DNA of 64,000 bases from Flavihumibacter stibioxidans (GTDB lineage: Bacteria; Bacteroidota; Bacteroidia; Chitinophagales; Chitinophagaceae): NCBI RefSeq assembly GCF_014332695.1, contig NZ_MBUA01000030.1, forward strand, positions 143,320-207,319, given 5' to 3'. The translations under genes were made by a program, and so were the position numbers. Below are positions 9,651 through 21,038 of this stretch, in pieces (the stretch's first letter is position 1; every line of letters begins with the position of its first letter). Under the pieces are notes generated by a model. That model was given only the letters and a program-made list of their open reading frames with translations. It searched no databases and had not been told where the DNA came from.

Positions 9651-9765
9651 AACTTAATAGTTGAAGGTTAAAAGATGTACAGATCCAAAGGGTAATATCT
9701 ATGGCAGGGAAAAGAAGGCTGGTAATAAATATACAATTTAATTTAGTTGTATAAACATTTTACCC

Positions 9766-11055
9766 ATGCCTGGATTTAAACTTGTCGCTGTCCTGACGCT
9801 GTTCATCGCTTTCTCAGCATGCCAAAACGAAAAGGGAATATCCTTCCGGCTCATTGACACCGACACCTTTCATTTCAACAATTTCGTGGACTGCAATATG
9901 GCGGAAGCCTGGATCGGCGACACCTTCCGCATCTTTCCCGGCAAATACGGCGAAGACCCTGTCTGGGGCGCCGCACATGACCTGAAATTTGCAAGCGGTC
10001 GTCATGCCGATGAAACATTTTCACAACCTGCCGCCGCTTATACGGCACCGTTACTGCCACAGAACGCGGCCGTTGGGCAGGCGGGCCTGCATGGCGCGGT
10101 ATGGTTTGAAACCGTGCACCAGGACAGCAAAGATGCCAGTGGCAAAACCCTTTATGCCATTTATCACAACGAAAACTATCCTGAAACACTTCCATACGAT
10201 TCGGTTACAGGTGAAGGTTATATCGACCGGCACTGGCCTCTGGGACTAACGGAGAGGATCACCCCGGCGGCAGTGTGCCGCATCGGCATCATGAAATCCA
10301 TTGATGGCGGCTGGAGCTGGGATAACCGCGGGCTTTTCCTGGAAGACAAACAGCCGCGCATGATCCTGAAACCGCACAACACTTCCAAAACCTTCGGTGG
10401 TGGTGTGGGTGATCCCTCTGCGGTGGCCGTGGGAGATTATCTCTACCTGTTCTATGGCGAATATGGTTATCCGGGTGTTTATGATTCATCCACTTATGAT
10501 CCGCAACTGGAACGGGGCGGACAGTGCATCAGTGTGGCCAGGATTGCCATATCGGACCTGGACGATCCGCAGGGAAAAGCGAAGCGCTGGGACGGCTCCG
10601 GATTTACTGCTGACTGGGATGGCATTGGCAAGCCAGTAGCTTCCCTGCAGATACCGGTTTCTGAAGGCGGCGGACCCGCATCCTCCCCAGGCGGCGGATT
10701 TCACTGGGGTCCATCCGTCAGTTGGAATGAATACCTCGAATGTTGGGTCATGATGATGGGAAGAGTGGAAGGACAATCCTGGGTGGGCGATGAATTGTAC
10801 ATCTCATTCAACGAACATAAGGACCTCGGCACGGGCACTAACTCCCAGGCATGGTCGAAGCCGCAGAAGCTGCTGGAGAAACCCGGACATGTACTCTGGT
10901 ATCCATCCCTTCAGCCCATGAATACGGAGGAGGACATCCGCAGCAAACGCACCAGCCTGCGGGTCGGCAAAAAAGCCAGGCTGTTCTTTAAGTATTCCGA
11001 TCTCGGGAAATATTTTTCAACCTATATTATTGAGTTTGAGAAGGGAGGAAAATGA
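9766..11055 (+). CDS. Secreted lipoprotein with probable beta-propeller/GH43-like fold
   Basis: An N-terminal lipoprotein signal (MPGFKLVAVLTLFIAFSAC, cysteine at 19) predicts an outer-membrane or periplasmic lipoprotein. Repeated blade-like segments are seen: VGDPSAVAVGDYLYLFYGEY, SIDGGWSWDNRG (an Asp-box-like SxDGGxSW), GGGFHWGPSVSWNEYLECWV and PGHVLWYPSLQP. This resembles five-bladed propellers of glycosidases or sialidases, but no catalytic residues can be assigned with confidence. It ends 30 bp before the PhzF-like gene on the same strand. Function: unassigned carbohydrate-related protein. Confidence 0.6.
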   Translation: MPGFKLVAVLTLFIAFSACQNEKGISFRLIDTDTFHFNNFVDCNMAEAWIGDTFRIFPGKYGEDPVWGAAHDLKFASGRHADETFSQPAAAYTAPLLPQNAAVGQAGLHGAVWFETVHQDSKDASGKTLYAIYHNENYPETLPYDSVTGEGYIDRHWPLGLTERITPAAVCRIGIMKSIDGGWSWDNRGLFLEDKQPRMILKPHNTSKTFGGGVGDPSAVAVGDYLYLFYGEYGYPGVYDSSTYDPQLERGGQCISVARIAISDLDDPQGKAKRWDGSGFTADWDGIGKPVASLQIPVSEGGGPASSPGGGFHWGPSVSWNEYLECWVMMMGRVEGQSWVGDELYISFNEHKDLGTGTNSQAWSKPQKLLEKPGHVLWYPSLQPMNTEEDIRSKRTSLRVGKKARLFFKYSDLGKYFSTYIIEFEKGGK

Positions 11056-11085
11056 TGTTATCCTTTAATGCAAAACACCCCATTC

Positions 11086-11874
11086 ATGTCAATCAAAATA
11101 TATCAGGTAGACGCGTTTTCAGATAAGGTTTTTTCCGGCAACCCGGCCGCAGTTTGTCCCCTCACTGAATGGCTGCCGGATGAAATACTGCAGAACATCG
11201 CCATGGAGAACAACCTGGCAGAAACCGCTTTTTATGTAAAAGAAGACCGGCAGATCCAAATCCGGTGGTTTACGCCAACCACGGAAGTTGATCTTTGCGG
11301 ACATGCCACCCTGGCCGCCGCTTATGTACTTTTCCATCAGGAAAATCACCCTGGAAATATTATTCACTTTTATTCGCCCAGAAGCGGAAAATTAACGGTG
11401 ACCAAAGACAGCGATTTCCTGACACTCGACTTTCCCGTAGATATGTATGATGAAGTGGAAATCTCTGACGCCATCAGGGATTGTTTTGACCTGCAACCGA
11501 TTTCCGCCTTTAAAGGCAAAACCGATTATTTATTGGTATTTGAAAACGAAACTGACATTGCAACAATACATCCGAGACTGGACAAAATAGAAAAATTAAA
11601 TGCACGCGGAGTAATCATTACCGCAAAAGGAAAGGAGGTGGATTTTGTGTCAAGATTTTTTGGACCGCAGGTTGGGGTAAACGAAGATCCGGTAACTGGT
11701 TCAGCCCACACAACCTTAACCCCATACTGGGCAAATCAACTTGGTAAGAAAGAGCTAAGCGCCATTCAGCTTTCTTCCCGCAAGGGTTATCTGAAGTGTA
11801 GCTTGAAAGATGACAGGGTTGAAATATGCGGCAAAGGCAAACTGTATTTAAAAGGCGATATATATATAAATTAA
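11086..11874 (+). CDS. PhzF family isomerase/epimerase-like protein
   Basis: Member of the PhzF superfamily (diaminopimelate-epimerase fold), named after the phenazine isomerase; most members have unknown substrates. The conserved start IYQVDAFSDKVFSGNPAAV is present, so ATG 11086 is preferred over 11068. NNLAETAF contains the conserved acid/base glutamate and CGHATLAAAY the glycine-rich loop; NEDPVTGSAHTTL in the C-terminal half is the second signature. Length 262 aa is normal. No phenazine genes are nearby, so it is not evidence for phenazine production. A perfect palindromic terminator follows the stop codon directly. Confidence 0.9.
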   Translation: MSIKIYQVDAFSDKVFSGNPAAVCPLTEWLPDEILQNIAMENNLAETAFYVKEDRQIQIRWFTPTTEVDLCGHATLAAAYVLFHQENHPGNIIHFYSPRSGKLTVTKDSDFLTLDFPVDMYDEVEISDAIRDCFDLQPISAFKGKTDYLLVFENETDIATIHPRLDKIEKLNARGVIITAKGKEVDFVSRFFGPQVGVNEDPVTGSAHTTLTPYWANQLGKKELSAIQLSSRKGYLKCSLKDDRVEICGKGKLYLKGDIYIN

Positions 11875-11900
11875 AGTGGCCCGGATCCGGGCCACTTTTC
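11875..11900. terminator. Bidirectional hairpin terminator between phzF-like gene and katG
   Basis: A perfect 22-bp palindrome (arms AGTGGCCCGGA and TCCGGGCCACT, 11875-11896) begins at the base after the phzF-like stop codon and is followed by TTTT on the + strand. On the minus strand it is followed by a T/A-rich run, so it can also serve katG, which ends 19 bp away. Confidence 0.85.
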
Positions 11901-11918
11901 TATTGACAGCTTTTGATC

Positions 11919-14225
<2,307 letters not shown>

Positions 14226-14260
14226 TCAACAAAAGGTTTATCTATTTACTTGATTAACTC

Positions 14261-14275
14261 ATAGATAATATCTAT
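14261..14275 (-). promoter_or_regulatory. OxyR operator upstream of katG
   Basis: Minus-strand ATAGATATTATCTAT fits ATAGnTnnnAnCTAT at every fixed position. It is centred about 55 bp upstream of the -7 element, a usual activator position. A second half-site at the standard 7-bp spacing is not convincing. Confidence 0.65.
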
Positions 14276-14397
14276 CGGAAACCGGCCTTCGTGTATCAGG
14301 ATATTATAAAAATAATTCGTGTATCCTGTAATAATTGGTAACTTATGGAACCAATCCGGCCCTGCTCCTGGTCATTTGAAACATCAAAACCTATACC

Positions 14398-14670
14398 ATG
14401 CCTAAGTATGTAATTGAAAGGGAAATTCCGGGTGCCGGCAATCTGAGTCCGGAGCAGTTAAAAGCCATTTCCCAGACCTCCTGTGGGGTGTTAAGCAAAC
14501 TCGGTCCGCAGATCCAATGGGTCCACAGTTATGTAACGGGAGATAAAATTTATTGTGTGTATATAGCCCCCAATGAAGAGATGGTACGGGAGCATGCGAA
14601 GCAGGGTGGATTTCCCGCCAATTCTGTGAGCGAGGTGAAATATATGATTGATCCGACAACAGCGGAATAA
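14398..14670 (+). CDS. DUF4242-type small protein
   Basis: Ninety-residue cytoplasmic protein beginning PKYVIEREIPGAG, the typical opening of DUF4242 proteins, with a C-terminal block EHAKQGGFPANSV that matches the family. DUF4242 has a ferredoxin-like fold; some members are described as nickel-responsive or nickel-binding, but the role here is unknown. It stands alone between katG (divergent) and the CRISPR locus, and ends in its own hairpin terminator. Confidence 0.75.
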   Translation: MPKYVIEREIPGAGNLSPEQLKAISQTSCGVLSKLGPQIQWVHSYVTGDKIYCVYIAPNEEMVREHAKQGGFPANSVSEVKYMIDPTTAE

Positions 14671-14740
14671 GGTGGGATTGCTTTACTGGCCAGTGCCAGA
14701 TAGCTGATAATAATACCACTAATTTTATAATTTTCTACCA

Positions 14741-14776
14741 CCAAACCGATGAGTTTCCCATCATTCATCGGTTTGG
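14741..14776. repeat. Perfect 12-bp inverted repeat
   Basis: CCAAACCGATGA (14741-14752) and its exact complement TCATCGGTTTGG (14765-14776) enclose a 12-base loop. It lies between the DUF4242 gene and its T-tailed hairpin, with no T run of its own. Confidence 0.8.
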
Positions 14777-14777
14777 C

Positions 14778-14814
14778 ATCACCGTTATTATCTCCAGCAG
14801 GAGGTGATTTTTTT
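14778..14814 (+). terminator. Terminator of the DUF4242 gene
   Basis: A stem with outer arms ATCACC and GGTGAT and an inner CTCC-agca-GGAG hairpin is followed by TTTTTTT. It stops + strand transcription just before the oppositely oriented tracrRNA gene. Confidence 0.75.
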
Positions 14815-14832
14815 GTCCAAACCTACGGGCAC

Positions 14833-14907
14833 AAAAAAAGGCGACTCTCGCCACCTTGAATGTTTTCACAACGGAATAATCCTTATTGTGATTTGCTTTC
14901 AGGAACT
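14833..14907 (-). ncRNA. tracrRNA of the type II-C CRISPR system
   Basis: On the minus strand the RNA starts near 14907 and contains the anti-repeat TGAAAGCAAATCACAA (14886-14901), exactly complementary to 16 nt of the CRISPR repeat read from its GTTGTGATTTGC end. It is followed by a nexus-like AAGGATTATTCCGTTGTG segment, a linker and a terminator hairpin (GGCGA-GAG-TCGCC, 14840-14852) with a run of seven U. This order is that of known Bacteroidota tracrRNAs. The gene is divergent from cas9. A weak promoter (TAAGTTTT at 14913-14920, upstream TTTG at 24-bp spacing) fits the proposed start. The 5' end is approximate. Confidence 0.93.
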
Positions 14908-14973
14908 AAAGTAAAACTTACATTTCAAAAAAGCAAGTACCGGTCAAAACATTTTTTTAAATAGACAATTTTA

Positions 14974-14981
14974 TATATTTA
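14974..14981 (+). promoter_or_regulatory. Possible cas9 promoter -7 element
   Basis: TATATTTA matches five of the six fixed positions of TAnnTTTG and lies 19 bp before the cas9 ATG, in an AT-rich stretch without a clear -33 element. Confidence 0.35.
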
Positions 14982-15000
14982 GTACCTAAACCTTAAACTA

Positions 15001-18000
15001 ATGAAAAACATTCTGGGTCTTGACCTTGGAACTAACAGTATTGGGTGGGCGCTAATTAATTACAGCAAATCGGAAGATAAGGGAAACATAACAGGTATGG
15101 GGTCCCGGATCATCCCCATGAGCCAGGATCTCCTGGGCGATTTTGGCAAAGGTAATACTGTTTCCCAGACAGCAGAAAGAACCAGGTTGAGAATGATGCG
15201 CCGCCTCCGCCAACGGCATATCCTACGCAGGGAACGTTTACATCGTGTTTTAAATCTCATGGGTTTTCTCCCTTCCCACTTTAAGGAAGGTTTGGATTTC
15301 AACCAACGGCCAGGACAGTTCCTGAATGATACAGAACCCAAAATAGCCTACCGCAAAGAATGGAATGAAGCATTGCAGAAATTTCAGCACCATTTTATCT
15401 TCAAGACAGCATACCAGGAGATGCTGGAACAATTTGGAGTACAAAATCCAGAATTGTTACTAAAAGAAGATGGATCTCAACGAAATATACCCTACGACTG
15501 GACAATTTATTACCTGAGAAAAAAAGCACTAACTGAAAAAATTGAAAAAGAAGAACTAGCCTGGCTCCTATTGCATTTTAATCAAAAGAGAGGATACTAT
15601 CAGGCGCGCGGAGAAGAGGAAGAAGAGCAGCCTAATAAAGATGTGCAGTTTCATAGCCTGCTCATAACCGATGTACAGGCAGATCCGGAACCAGGTCGAA
15701 AAGGGGAAACCTGGTATGCCCTGACGTTAAGCAACGGATGGATATACCGACGCTCCAGCAAAACACCATTATTCGACTGGAAGGGCAAAACAAGGGATTT
15801 TATTGTAACTACTGACCTGGAAGCAGATGGCTCTCCCAAACTTGATCGCGATGGGCAGGTAAAAAGAAGCTTCAGGGCACCTGGTCCGGAGGATTGGACG
15901 CTTTTGAAAAAGAAAACAGAGCATGATATCGAAATCTCAGGAAAAACAGTTGGCGCATACATATTCGACACCCTACTGGCACAACCCCGGGTAAAAATCA
16001 AGGGGAAACTGGTGAGGACAATTGAACGGAAATACTACCGTGATGAACTGCACCGTATTTTGGAAACACAATCCAGGTTTCACAAAGAATTAAAAGATAC
16101 TGAACTGCTACAGCAATGTATCAATGAATTGTACAAGCAGAATCAACCCCATCAGGAATTATTATCGAATAAGAATTTTGCATACTTATTGGCGGAGGAT
16201 ATCATCTTTTACCAACGCCCGCTGCGAAGCAAAAAATCAACAGTTGGTAACTGTTCGCTTGAATTCAGACCCTCCCGGGATGAAAAAGGGCAACTGGTAT
16301 ATATTGATGGCAAACCAGCGTTATATCCCCTGAAAGCTGGACCAAGATCTAACCCATACTACCAGGAGTTCAGGCTATGGAAATGGATGCACGATCTGAG
16401 AATCTATAAAAAAGAAGATGAAACAGACCGAACTTCAGAATTTCTGGGGAGTATTGAACAAAAGGAAAAATTATTTGAATACCTCAACAACCAGAAAGAA
16501 ATCACCCAGGAGAAGTTGCTAAAATTTCTATTAAGTCAACAAGGGTTAAAAGGGAAGCAATTAAATCTTGAAATAGCAGCAATTCGGTGGAACTATGTAG
16601 AAGGTAAAATTTATCCAGGCAATGAAACAAGAGCCATGATCCTTGGCAGGCTCAACAAATGCCTAGATCAACCGGAGGCATTTCTTGACGATGAAAAGTT
16701 ATATCACCTGTGGCATATTATTTACTCAATAAATGACAAAGAGGCATTTGGAAAAGCACTCCGCAGCTTCGCCAACCGTTATGACCTGAATCCTGACAAC
16801 TTTTATGAGGCATTTAAAAAAACCCCTCCGTTCGAAAGTTCATATGGATCCTATTCTGAAAAGGCGATCAAGAAATTTTTACCCCTGCTAAGGCTTGGAA
16901 AATATTGGAGTTTTGACAGAATTGATGCAGCAACCAGAAATCGCATTGAAAAAATTCAAACCGGAGAATACGATGAAAACATCCGTGAGGAAGTACGCAA
17001 AAAATCAATTCACCTGCAAGCAGATGCTGATTTCCAGGGATTACCTGAATGGCTGGCAAAGTATGTAATATACGACAGGCACTCTGAGGCAGACTCTGCC
17101 GGAAAATGGAACAGCATTGCTGATATAGATCAGTGGTTGAAGGAATTTAAACAATACAGCCTCCGAAACATGATAGTGGAGCAGATTGTTTTGGAAAGTA
17201 TGCGTGTAGTGAGGGATATCTGGATGCATTATGGAAAAGGTGCAGCCGGATTTTTTGATGAGATTCACATTGAGTTAGGGCGGGACCTGAAACAAACCAA
17301 TGACGAGAGAAAACGCATGACGGACCAGATTTCGGAAAACGAAGCCACCAATTACCGAATCAAACATTTGCTGGTTGAAATGCAGCAATCGGGGCAGGTA
17401 GAAAATGTCCGCCCTTACTCCCCTATGCAACAAGAAATACTTAAGATATATGAGGAAGGTGTATTGCGCTCGGGAATTGAAGTGGATCCGGAAATTTTGA
17501 AGATTTCCAAAACGGCGCAACCTGGTGCAGCCGATCTAAGACGGTACCGGCTCTGGCTGGAACAGAAATACAGATCACCCTATACAGGACAGGTAATCCC
17601 CCTAAGTAAACTATTCACGCCAGAATATCAAATAGAGCATATAATCCCAAAAGCCAGCTACTTTGATGACAGTTTGAGTAATAAGGTTATTTGCGAAGCT
17701 GCGGTAAACAAGCTTAAGGACAATCTTACCGGCTATGCATTTATTCAGGAAAAACAGGGGCAAATTGTTGAATTAGGATTCAACAAAAAAGTTAAAATCT
17801 TCACCCCTGAGGAGTACAAGGAGTTTGTACAACAACATTACGCCTCTAATCCTGTGAAAAAAAGAAAGCTGCTGATGGAAGACATTCCAGAGGAGATGAC
17901 TGAGCGGCAGTTAAATGACACCAGATATATCAGTAAACTTATTTCCCAGGTTTTGTCCAACATTGTGAGGGCCGATGAAAATGATGAAGGCGTCAACTCC

Positions 18001-19602
18001 AAAAACATAATCCAGGTAAGCGGAAAAGTAACTTCCGCGCTCAGACAGGATTGGGGATTAAACGATATCTGGAATGAGATGCTGGTGCCTAGATTTGAAC
18101 GATTGAATGTATTGTTGAAAACTGACCAGTTCCTTGCCTGGAATCAGCAGCACCAGAAATGGCTGCCGACCGTACCCCTGGAATTCGCAGCAGGATTTAA
18201 TAAAAAAAGAATTGATCACCGGCATCATGCGCTGGATGCACTGGTAATTGCATGCGCCACCCGGAGCCATGTCAACTACCTGAACAATACAAATGCCAGG
18301 CGTGGACAAAAAAATGGAGAGACTCAAAATGGCACCCGATATGATTTAAGATCGACTTTGTGTTATAAGCGCAAAAACTCAGACAACAAAGATGGTTACG
18401 AATGGATATTCAAGAAACCATGGGAAAGTTTCACTGCTGATGCAGCCTTGACTTTGCAGGGAATAGTAATCAGTTATAAGAAAAACCTGAGGGTCCTCAA
18501 CAATACCAGTAATCGCTATACCAGGTGGGAGTTACAAAATGGAGAGTTGGTCCGTGCCATTGAAAAGCAGACAAAAGGGGAAGCAAAAGCCATTCGTAAG
18601 CCACTGCACAAGGACACAGTATTTGGTGCCGTAAGACTTCGAAAGAAGAAAATGGTTTCAATTTCAACAGCGTTGGACGATATCGGGTCTATTGTTGACG
18701 CGGAGTTCCGTAAATACCTGCAATCCCTGCAGCAACAGGGCTACGACAAGAAAAAAATTCAGTCCCAGTTAAAAACCATGCAAATGGAATGGAAGGGACA
18801 ATCCATTTCAAGATTGGAAGTATGGTATTGGGAGAACGAACTGGTTGCCAGCAGGAAGACCCTGGACACCAGTTTCAATGAAGAAGGCATACAATCAATT
18901 ACAGATACCGGGATTCAGAAAATCCTCACCAGGCATTTGGAGAATTACAAAGGCAGGCAGGATGAGAACGGAAAACCCATTTCTCCGGAAACCATTGCAT
19001 TTTCACCGGAAGGGATTGAGGAGATGAATGCAAACATGCGCACAATTAACAATGGAAAGGATCACCAGCCAATTGAAAAGGTGAGGGTATACGAACCTAA
19101 GGGCAACAAATTTCCGGTAGGTGAAAAGGCAAACAAACGAAGCAAATTTGTAGAGGCGGCAAAAGGAACCAACCTGTATTTTGGTGTGTACCAAACAGGG
19201 ACTGGAGGCAGAACCTACGAAAGTATTCCCTTAAACATTGTCATCGAACGCTTGCGCCAAGGACTCACCCCTGTACCGGAAATAAATGAAAATGGGGATC
19301 GTCTTTTGTTTGATTTGTCGCCGAATGACCTCATATATGTACCCACGGAAGATGAAATACAGGCAGGGGGGAAACCGAAGGTTTCGGAAGGGGAAAAGCT
19401 GAATGTGGATCGGGTGTATAAGATGGTGAGTTGTACTGGAAATAGAATGTTTTGTTTAAAGCAGGACGTTGCAACTTCAATTATAGATAAAGTAGAGTTC
19501 TCTAGTTTAAATAAAATGGAAAAGGCAATTGATGGCTCCATGATAAAATCCTGTTGTTGGAAGATTTCCAACGACAGGCTAGGGAATATTACTATTGAAT
19601 AG
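15001..19602 (+). CDS. cas9: Cas9, type II-C CRISPR endonuclease (large Bacteroidota form)
   Basis: RNA-guided DNA endonuclease of 1533 aa. RuvC-I is ILGLDLGTNSIGWAL with D8; an arginine-rich bridge helix follows (RRLRQRHILRRERLHR); RuvC-II is IHIELGRDLK with E758; the HNH nuclease is QIEHIIPKASYFDDSLSN with catalytic H880; RuvC-III is DHRHHALDAL with H1075, H1076 and D1079. All catalytic residues are intact, so it should be an active double-strand cutter. The C-terminal 450 residues hold the PAM-interacting region. The absence of cas4 and csn2 defines subtype II-C. The start codon begins the conserved RuvC strand with no room for an upstream alternative. A terminator separates it from cas1. 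Confidence 0.98.
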   Translation: MKNILGLDLGTNSIGWALINYSKSEDKGNITGMGSRIIPMSQDLLGDFGKGNTVSQTAERTRLRMMRRLRQRHILRRERLHRVLNLMGFLPSHFKEGLDFNQRPGQFLNDTEPKIAYRKEWNEALQKFQHHFIFKTAYQEMLEQFGVQNPELLLKEDGSQRNIPYDWTIYYLRKKALTEKIEKEELAWLLLHFNQKRGYYQARGEEEEEQPNKDVQFHSLLITDVQADPEPGRKGETWYALTLSNGWIYRRSSKTPLFDWKGKTRDFIVTTDLEADGSPKLDRDGQVKRSFRAPGPEDWTLLKKKTEHDIEISGKTVGAYIFDTLLAQPRVKIKGKLVRTIERKYYRDELHRILETQSRFHKELKDTELLQQCINELYKQNQPHQELLSNKNFAYLLAEDIIFYQRPLRSKKSTVGNCSLEFRPSRDEKGQLVYIDGKPALYPLKAGPRSNPYYQEFRLWKWMHDLRIYKKEDETDRTSEFLGSIEQKEKLFEYLNNQKEITQEKLLKFLLSQQGLKGKQLNLEIAAIRWNYVEGKIYPGNETRAMILGRLNKCLDQPEAFLDDEKLYHLWHIIYSINDKEAFGKALRSFANRYDLNPDNFYEAFKKTPPFESSYGSYSEKAIKKFLPLLRLGKYWSFDRIDAATRNRIEKIQTGEYDENIREEVRKKSIHLQADADFQGLPEWLAKYVIYDRHSEADSAGKWNSIADIDQWLKEFKQYSLRNMIVEQIVLESMRVVRDIWMHYGKGAAGFFDEIHIELGRDLKQTNDERKRMTDQISENEATNYRIKHLLVEMQQSGQVENVRPYSPMQQEILKIYEEGVLRSGIEVDPEILKISKTAQPGAADLRRYRLWLEQKYRSPYTGQVIPLSKLFTPEYQIEHIIPKASYFDDSLSNKVICEAAVNKLKDNLTGYAFIQEKQGQIVELGFNKKVKIFTPEEYKEFVQQHYASNPVKKRKLLMEDIPEEMTERQLNDTRYISKLISQVLSNIVRADENDEGVNSKNIIQVSGKVTSALRQDWGLNDIWNEMLVPRFERLNVLLKTDQFLAWNQQHQKWLPTVPLEFAAGFNKKRIDHRHHALDALVIACATRSHVNYLNNTNARRGQKNGETQNGTRYDLRSTLCYKRKNSDNKDGYEWIFKKPWESFTADAALTLQGIVISYKKNLRVLNNTSNRYTRWELQNGELVRAIEKQTKGEAKAIRKPLHKDTVFGAVRLRKKKMVSISTALDDIGSIVDAEFRKYLQSLQQQGYDKKKIQSQLKTMQMEWKGQSISRLEVWYWENELVASRKTLDTSFNEEGIQSITDTGIQKILTRHLENYKGRQDENGKPISPETIAFSPEGIEEMNANMRTINNGKDHQPIEKVRVYEPKGNKFPVGEKANKRSKFVEAAKGTNLYFGVYQTGTGGRTYESIPLNIVIERLRQGLTPVPEINENGDRLLFDLSPNDLIYVPTEDEIQAGGKPKVSEGEKLNVDRVYKMVSCTGNRMFCLKQDVATSIIDKVEFSSLNKMEKAIDGSMIKSCCWKISNDRLGNITIE

Positions 19603-19612
19603 ACCCCCGTTT

Positions 19613-19652
19613 AAATTGCTCTGGCCTAACAAATTGCCAGAGCAATTTTTTA
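19613..19652 (+). terminator. Terminator between cas9 and cas1
   Basis: Arms AAATTGCTCTGGC (19613-19625) and GCCAGAGCAATTT (19636-19648) pair perfectly over 13 bp around a 10-base loop and are followed by a run of T. It begins 10 bp after the cas9 stop codon. Confidence 0.88.
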
Positions 19653-19713
19653 TTTATCCACACGTTTTAACCATAGCTCCAATATTCATTTTGAAATCCC
19701 AACACCCGGAACT

Positions 19714-20619
19714 ATGGTCAAACGCACATTGTACTTTGGCAACCCGGCTTATTTGCGTGTGGAAAATGAACAGTTAAAGATTGAGTTACGCGAAAGCGGG
19801 GAAATCAGGCAGATACCAATAGAAGACATTGGTTATATTATTTTAGACAACCAGCAGATTGTTATTACTCAGGTTGCCATTGCCAAACTCCTTGAAAATA
19901 ATACAGCACTAATCACCTGCGACCAGACCCACCATCCTGTGGGCCTGATGTTAAACCTCGATGGCAATAATTTGCAATCCCAGAAATTCCAGGCTCAGAT
20001 TGATGCTTCCGTACCTTTAAAAAAGCAACTCTGGCAGCAAACTGTAATGAGTAAAATCCAGAACCAGGCATCCGTTCTGGAAAACCAGCGCATTTCTGGC
20101 AAGGCCCTGCGTCATTTAGTTCAACAGGTAAAGAGCGGAGATGCTGAAAACCACGAAGCACAGGCGGCGGCCAGCTACTGGAAGCAGGTATTTCCGGAAT
20201 ATTTATCCTTTCGCCGGGAGCGGCATGGCCCTCCTCCGAATAATTTACTCAACTATGGTTATGCGATTTTAAGGGCAATGGTTGCCCGGAGCCTGACAGG
20301 ATCCGGGTTGCTGCCTACCCTTGGCATACACCATCGGAACCAATACAATGCCTATTGCCTGGCTGATGACATCATGGAGCCTTTCCGCCCCTTTGTAGAT
20401 TTGATAGTATGCCGGATCATCCGGCAAAATGGCCAATACCTGGAAATGACCCCGTCAATGCGGGCAGAATTATTGAAAATCCCGCAAATGGATGTTTTGG
20501 TTGAGGGCAGGAAAAGTCCCATGATGGCTTCGATCCAGAGAACAACAGCCTCCCTGGCGCGCTGTTTTGAGGGTAAAGCCAAAAAAATCATATATCCAGA
20601 ACTGGAAACAAATGTTTGA
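19714..20619 (+). CDS. cas1: Cas1 integrase
   Basis: Metal-dependent integrase that inserts new spacers with Cas2. Conserved active-site residues are E148 (NHEAQAAASYW), H206 (LGIHHRNQ) and D219 (LADDIMEPFRP). The N-terminal beta domain and C-terminal helical domain are complete; 301 aa is normal for type II Cas1. Its last bases overlap the cas2 start (ATGTTTGA), so the two are translationally coupled. A strong terminator lies between it and cas9, so it probably has its own promoter or depends on readthrough. Confidence 0.98.
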   Translation: MVKRTLYFGNPAYLRVENEQLKIELRESGEIRQIPIEDIGYIILDNQQIVITQVAIAKLLENNTALITCDQTHHPVGLMLNLDGNNLQSQKFQAQIDASVPLKKQLWQQTVMSKIQNQASVLENQRISGKALRHLVQQVKSGDAENHEAQAAASYWKQVFPEYLSFRRERHGPPPNNLLNYGYAILRAMVARSLTGSGLLPTLGIHHRNQYNAYCLADDIMEPFRPFVDLIVCRIIRQNGQYLEMTPSMRAELLKIPQMDVLVEGRKSPMMASIQRTTASLARCFEGKAKKIIYPELETNV

Positions 20620-20947
20620 CCGCTTAAATGCTTATCGGATCATGTGGGTAATTGTATTTTTTGATCTTCCTACCGTAACCAAGCGGGACCGAAAGCGCTA
20701 TACCCGGTTCCGCAAGGATATTATGCAGGATGGATTCGAACTTTTCCAGTGGAGCATCTATTTCCGGCACTGTATGAGTCGGGAAAATGCGGATGCGCAT
20801 GTGTCCAGGGTAAAAAAACTACTTCCCAATAAGGGGCATGTGGTTATAATGAGCATCACCGACAAGCAATTTGGGATGATGGAAGTATTCCGGGGAGTGG
20901 AGCCAATTAAAACACCTGATGCTGCCACCCAACTGGAAATGTTTTAA
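20612..20947 (+). CDS. cas2: Cas2
   Basis: Small ferredoxin-fold partner of Cas1 in spacer acquisition. WVIVFFDLPT carries the conserved aspartate at the end of the first beta strand, followed by RFRKDIMQDGFELFQWSIYFRH. Start ATG 20612 is chosen over 20567 because it gives a 111-aa protein of normal length and an 8-bp overlap with cas1; the upstream 15 codons lie inside cas1. It is the last cas gene before the array. Confidence 0.96.
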   Translation: MFDRLNAYRIMWVIVFFDLPTVTKRDRKRYTRFRKDIMQDGFELFQWSIYFRHCMSRENADAHVSRVKKLLPNKGHVVIMSITDKQFGMMEVFRGVEPIKTPDAATQLEMF

Positions 20948-20997
20948 AAACAGGATTGAAAAAATGGTCATTACTCGCATTTTTTCAATCCTGTTTT
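20947..20997. terminator. Strong hairpin between cas2 and the CRISPR array
   Basis: Two 20-bp arms (20947-20966 and 20978-20997) pair perfectly around an 11-base loop, beginning at the last base of the cas2 stop codon. The A-rich left end and T-rich right end allow termination from both directions, which suits cas genes and array transcribed towards each other. Confidence 0.85.
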
Positions 20998-21038
20998 AGG
21001 CATTAAAGCGCTGATTTTCACCAGCTTGCAGCATTCGT

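Noticed and set aside
11086..11874. PhzF-like gene as evidence of phenazine synthesis
   Set aside because: PhzF-family proteins are widespread and no other phenazine gene is nearby.
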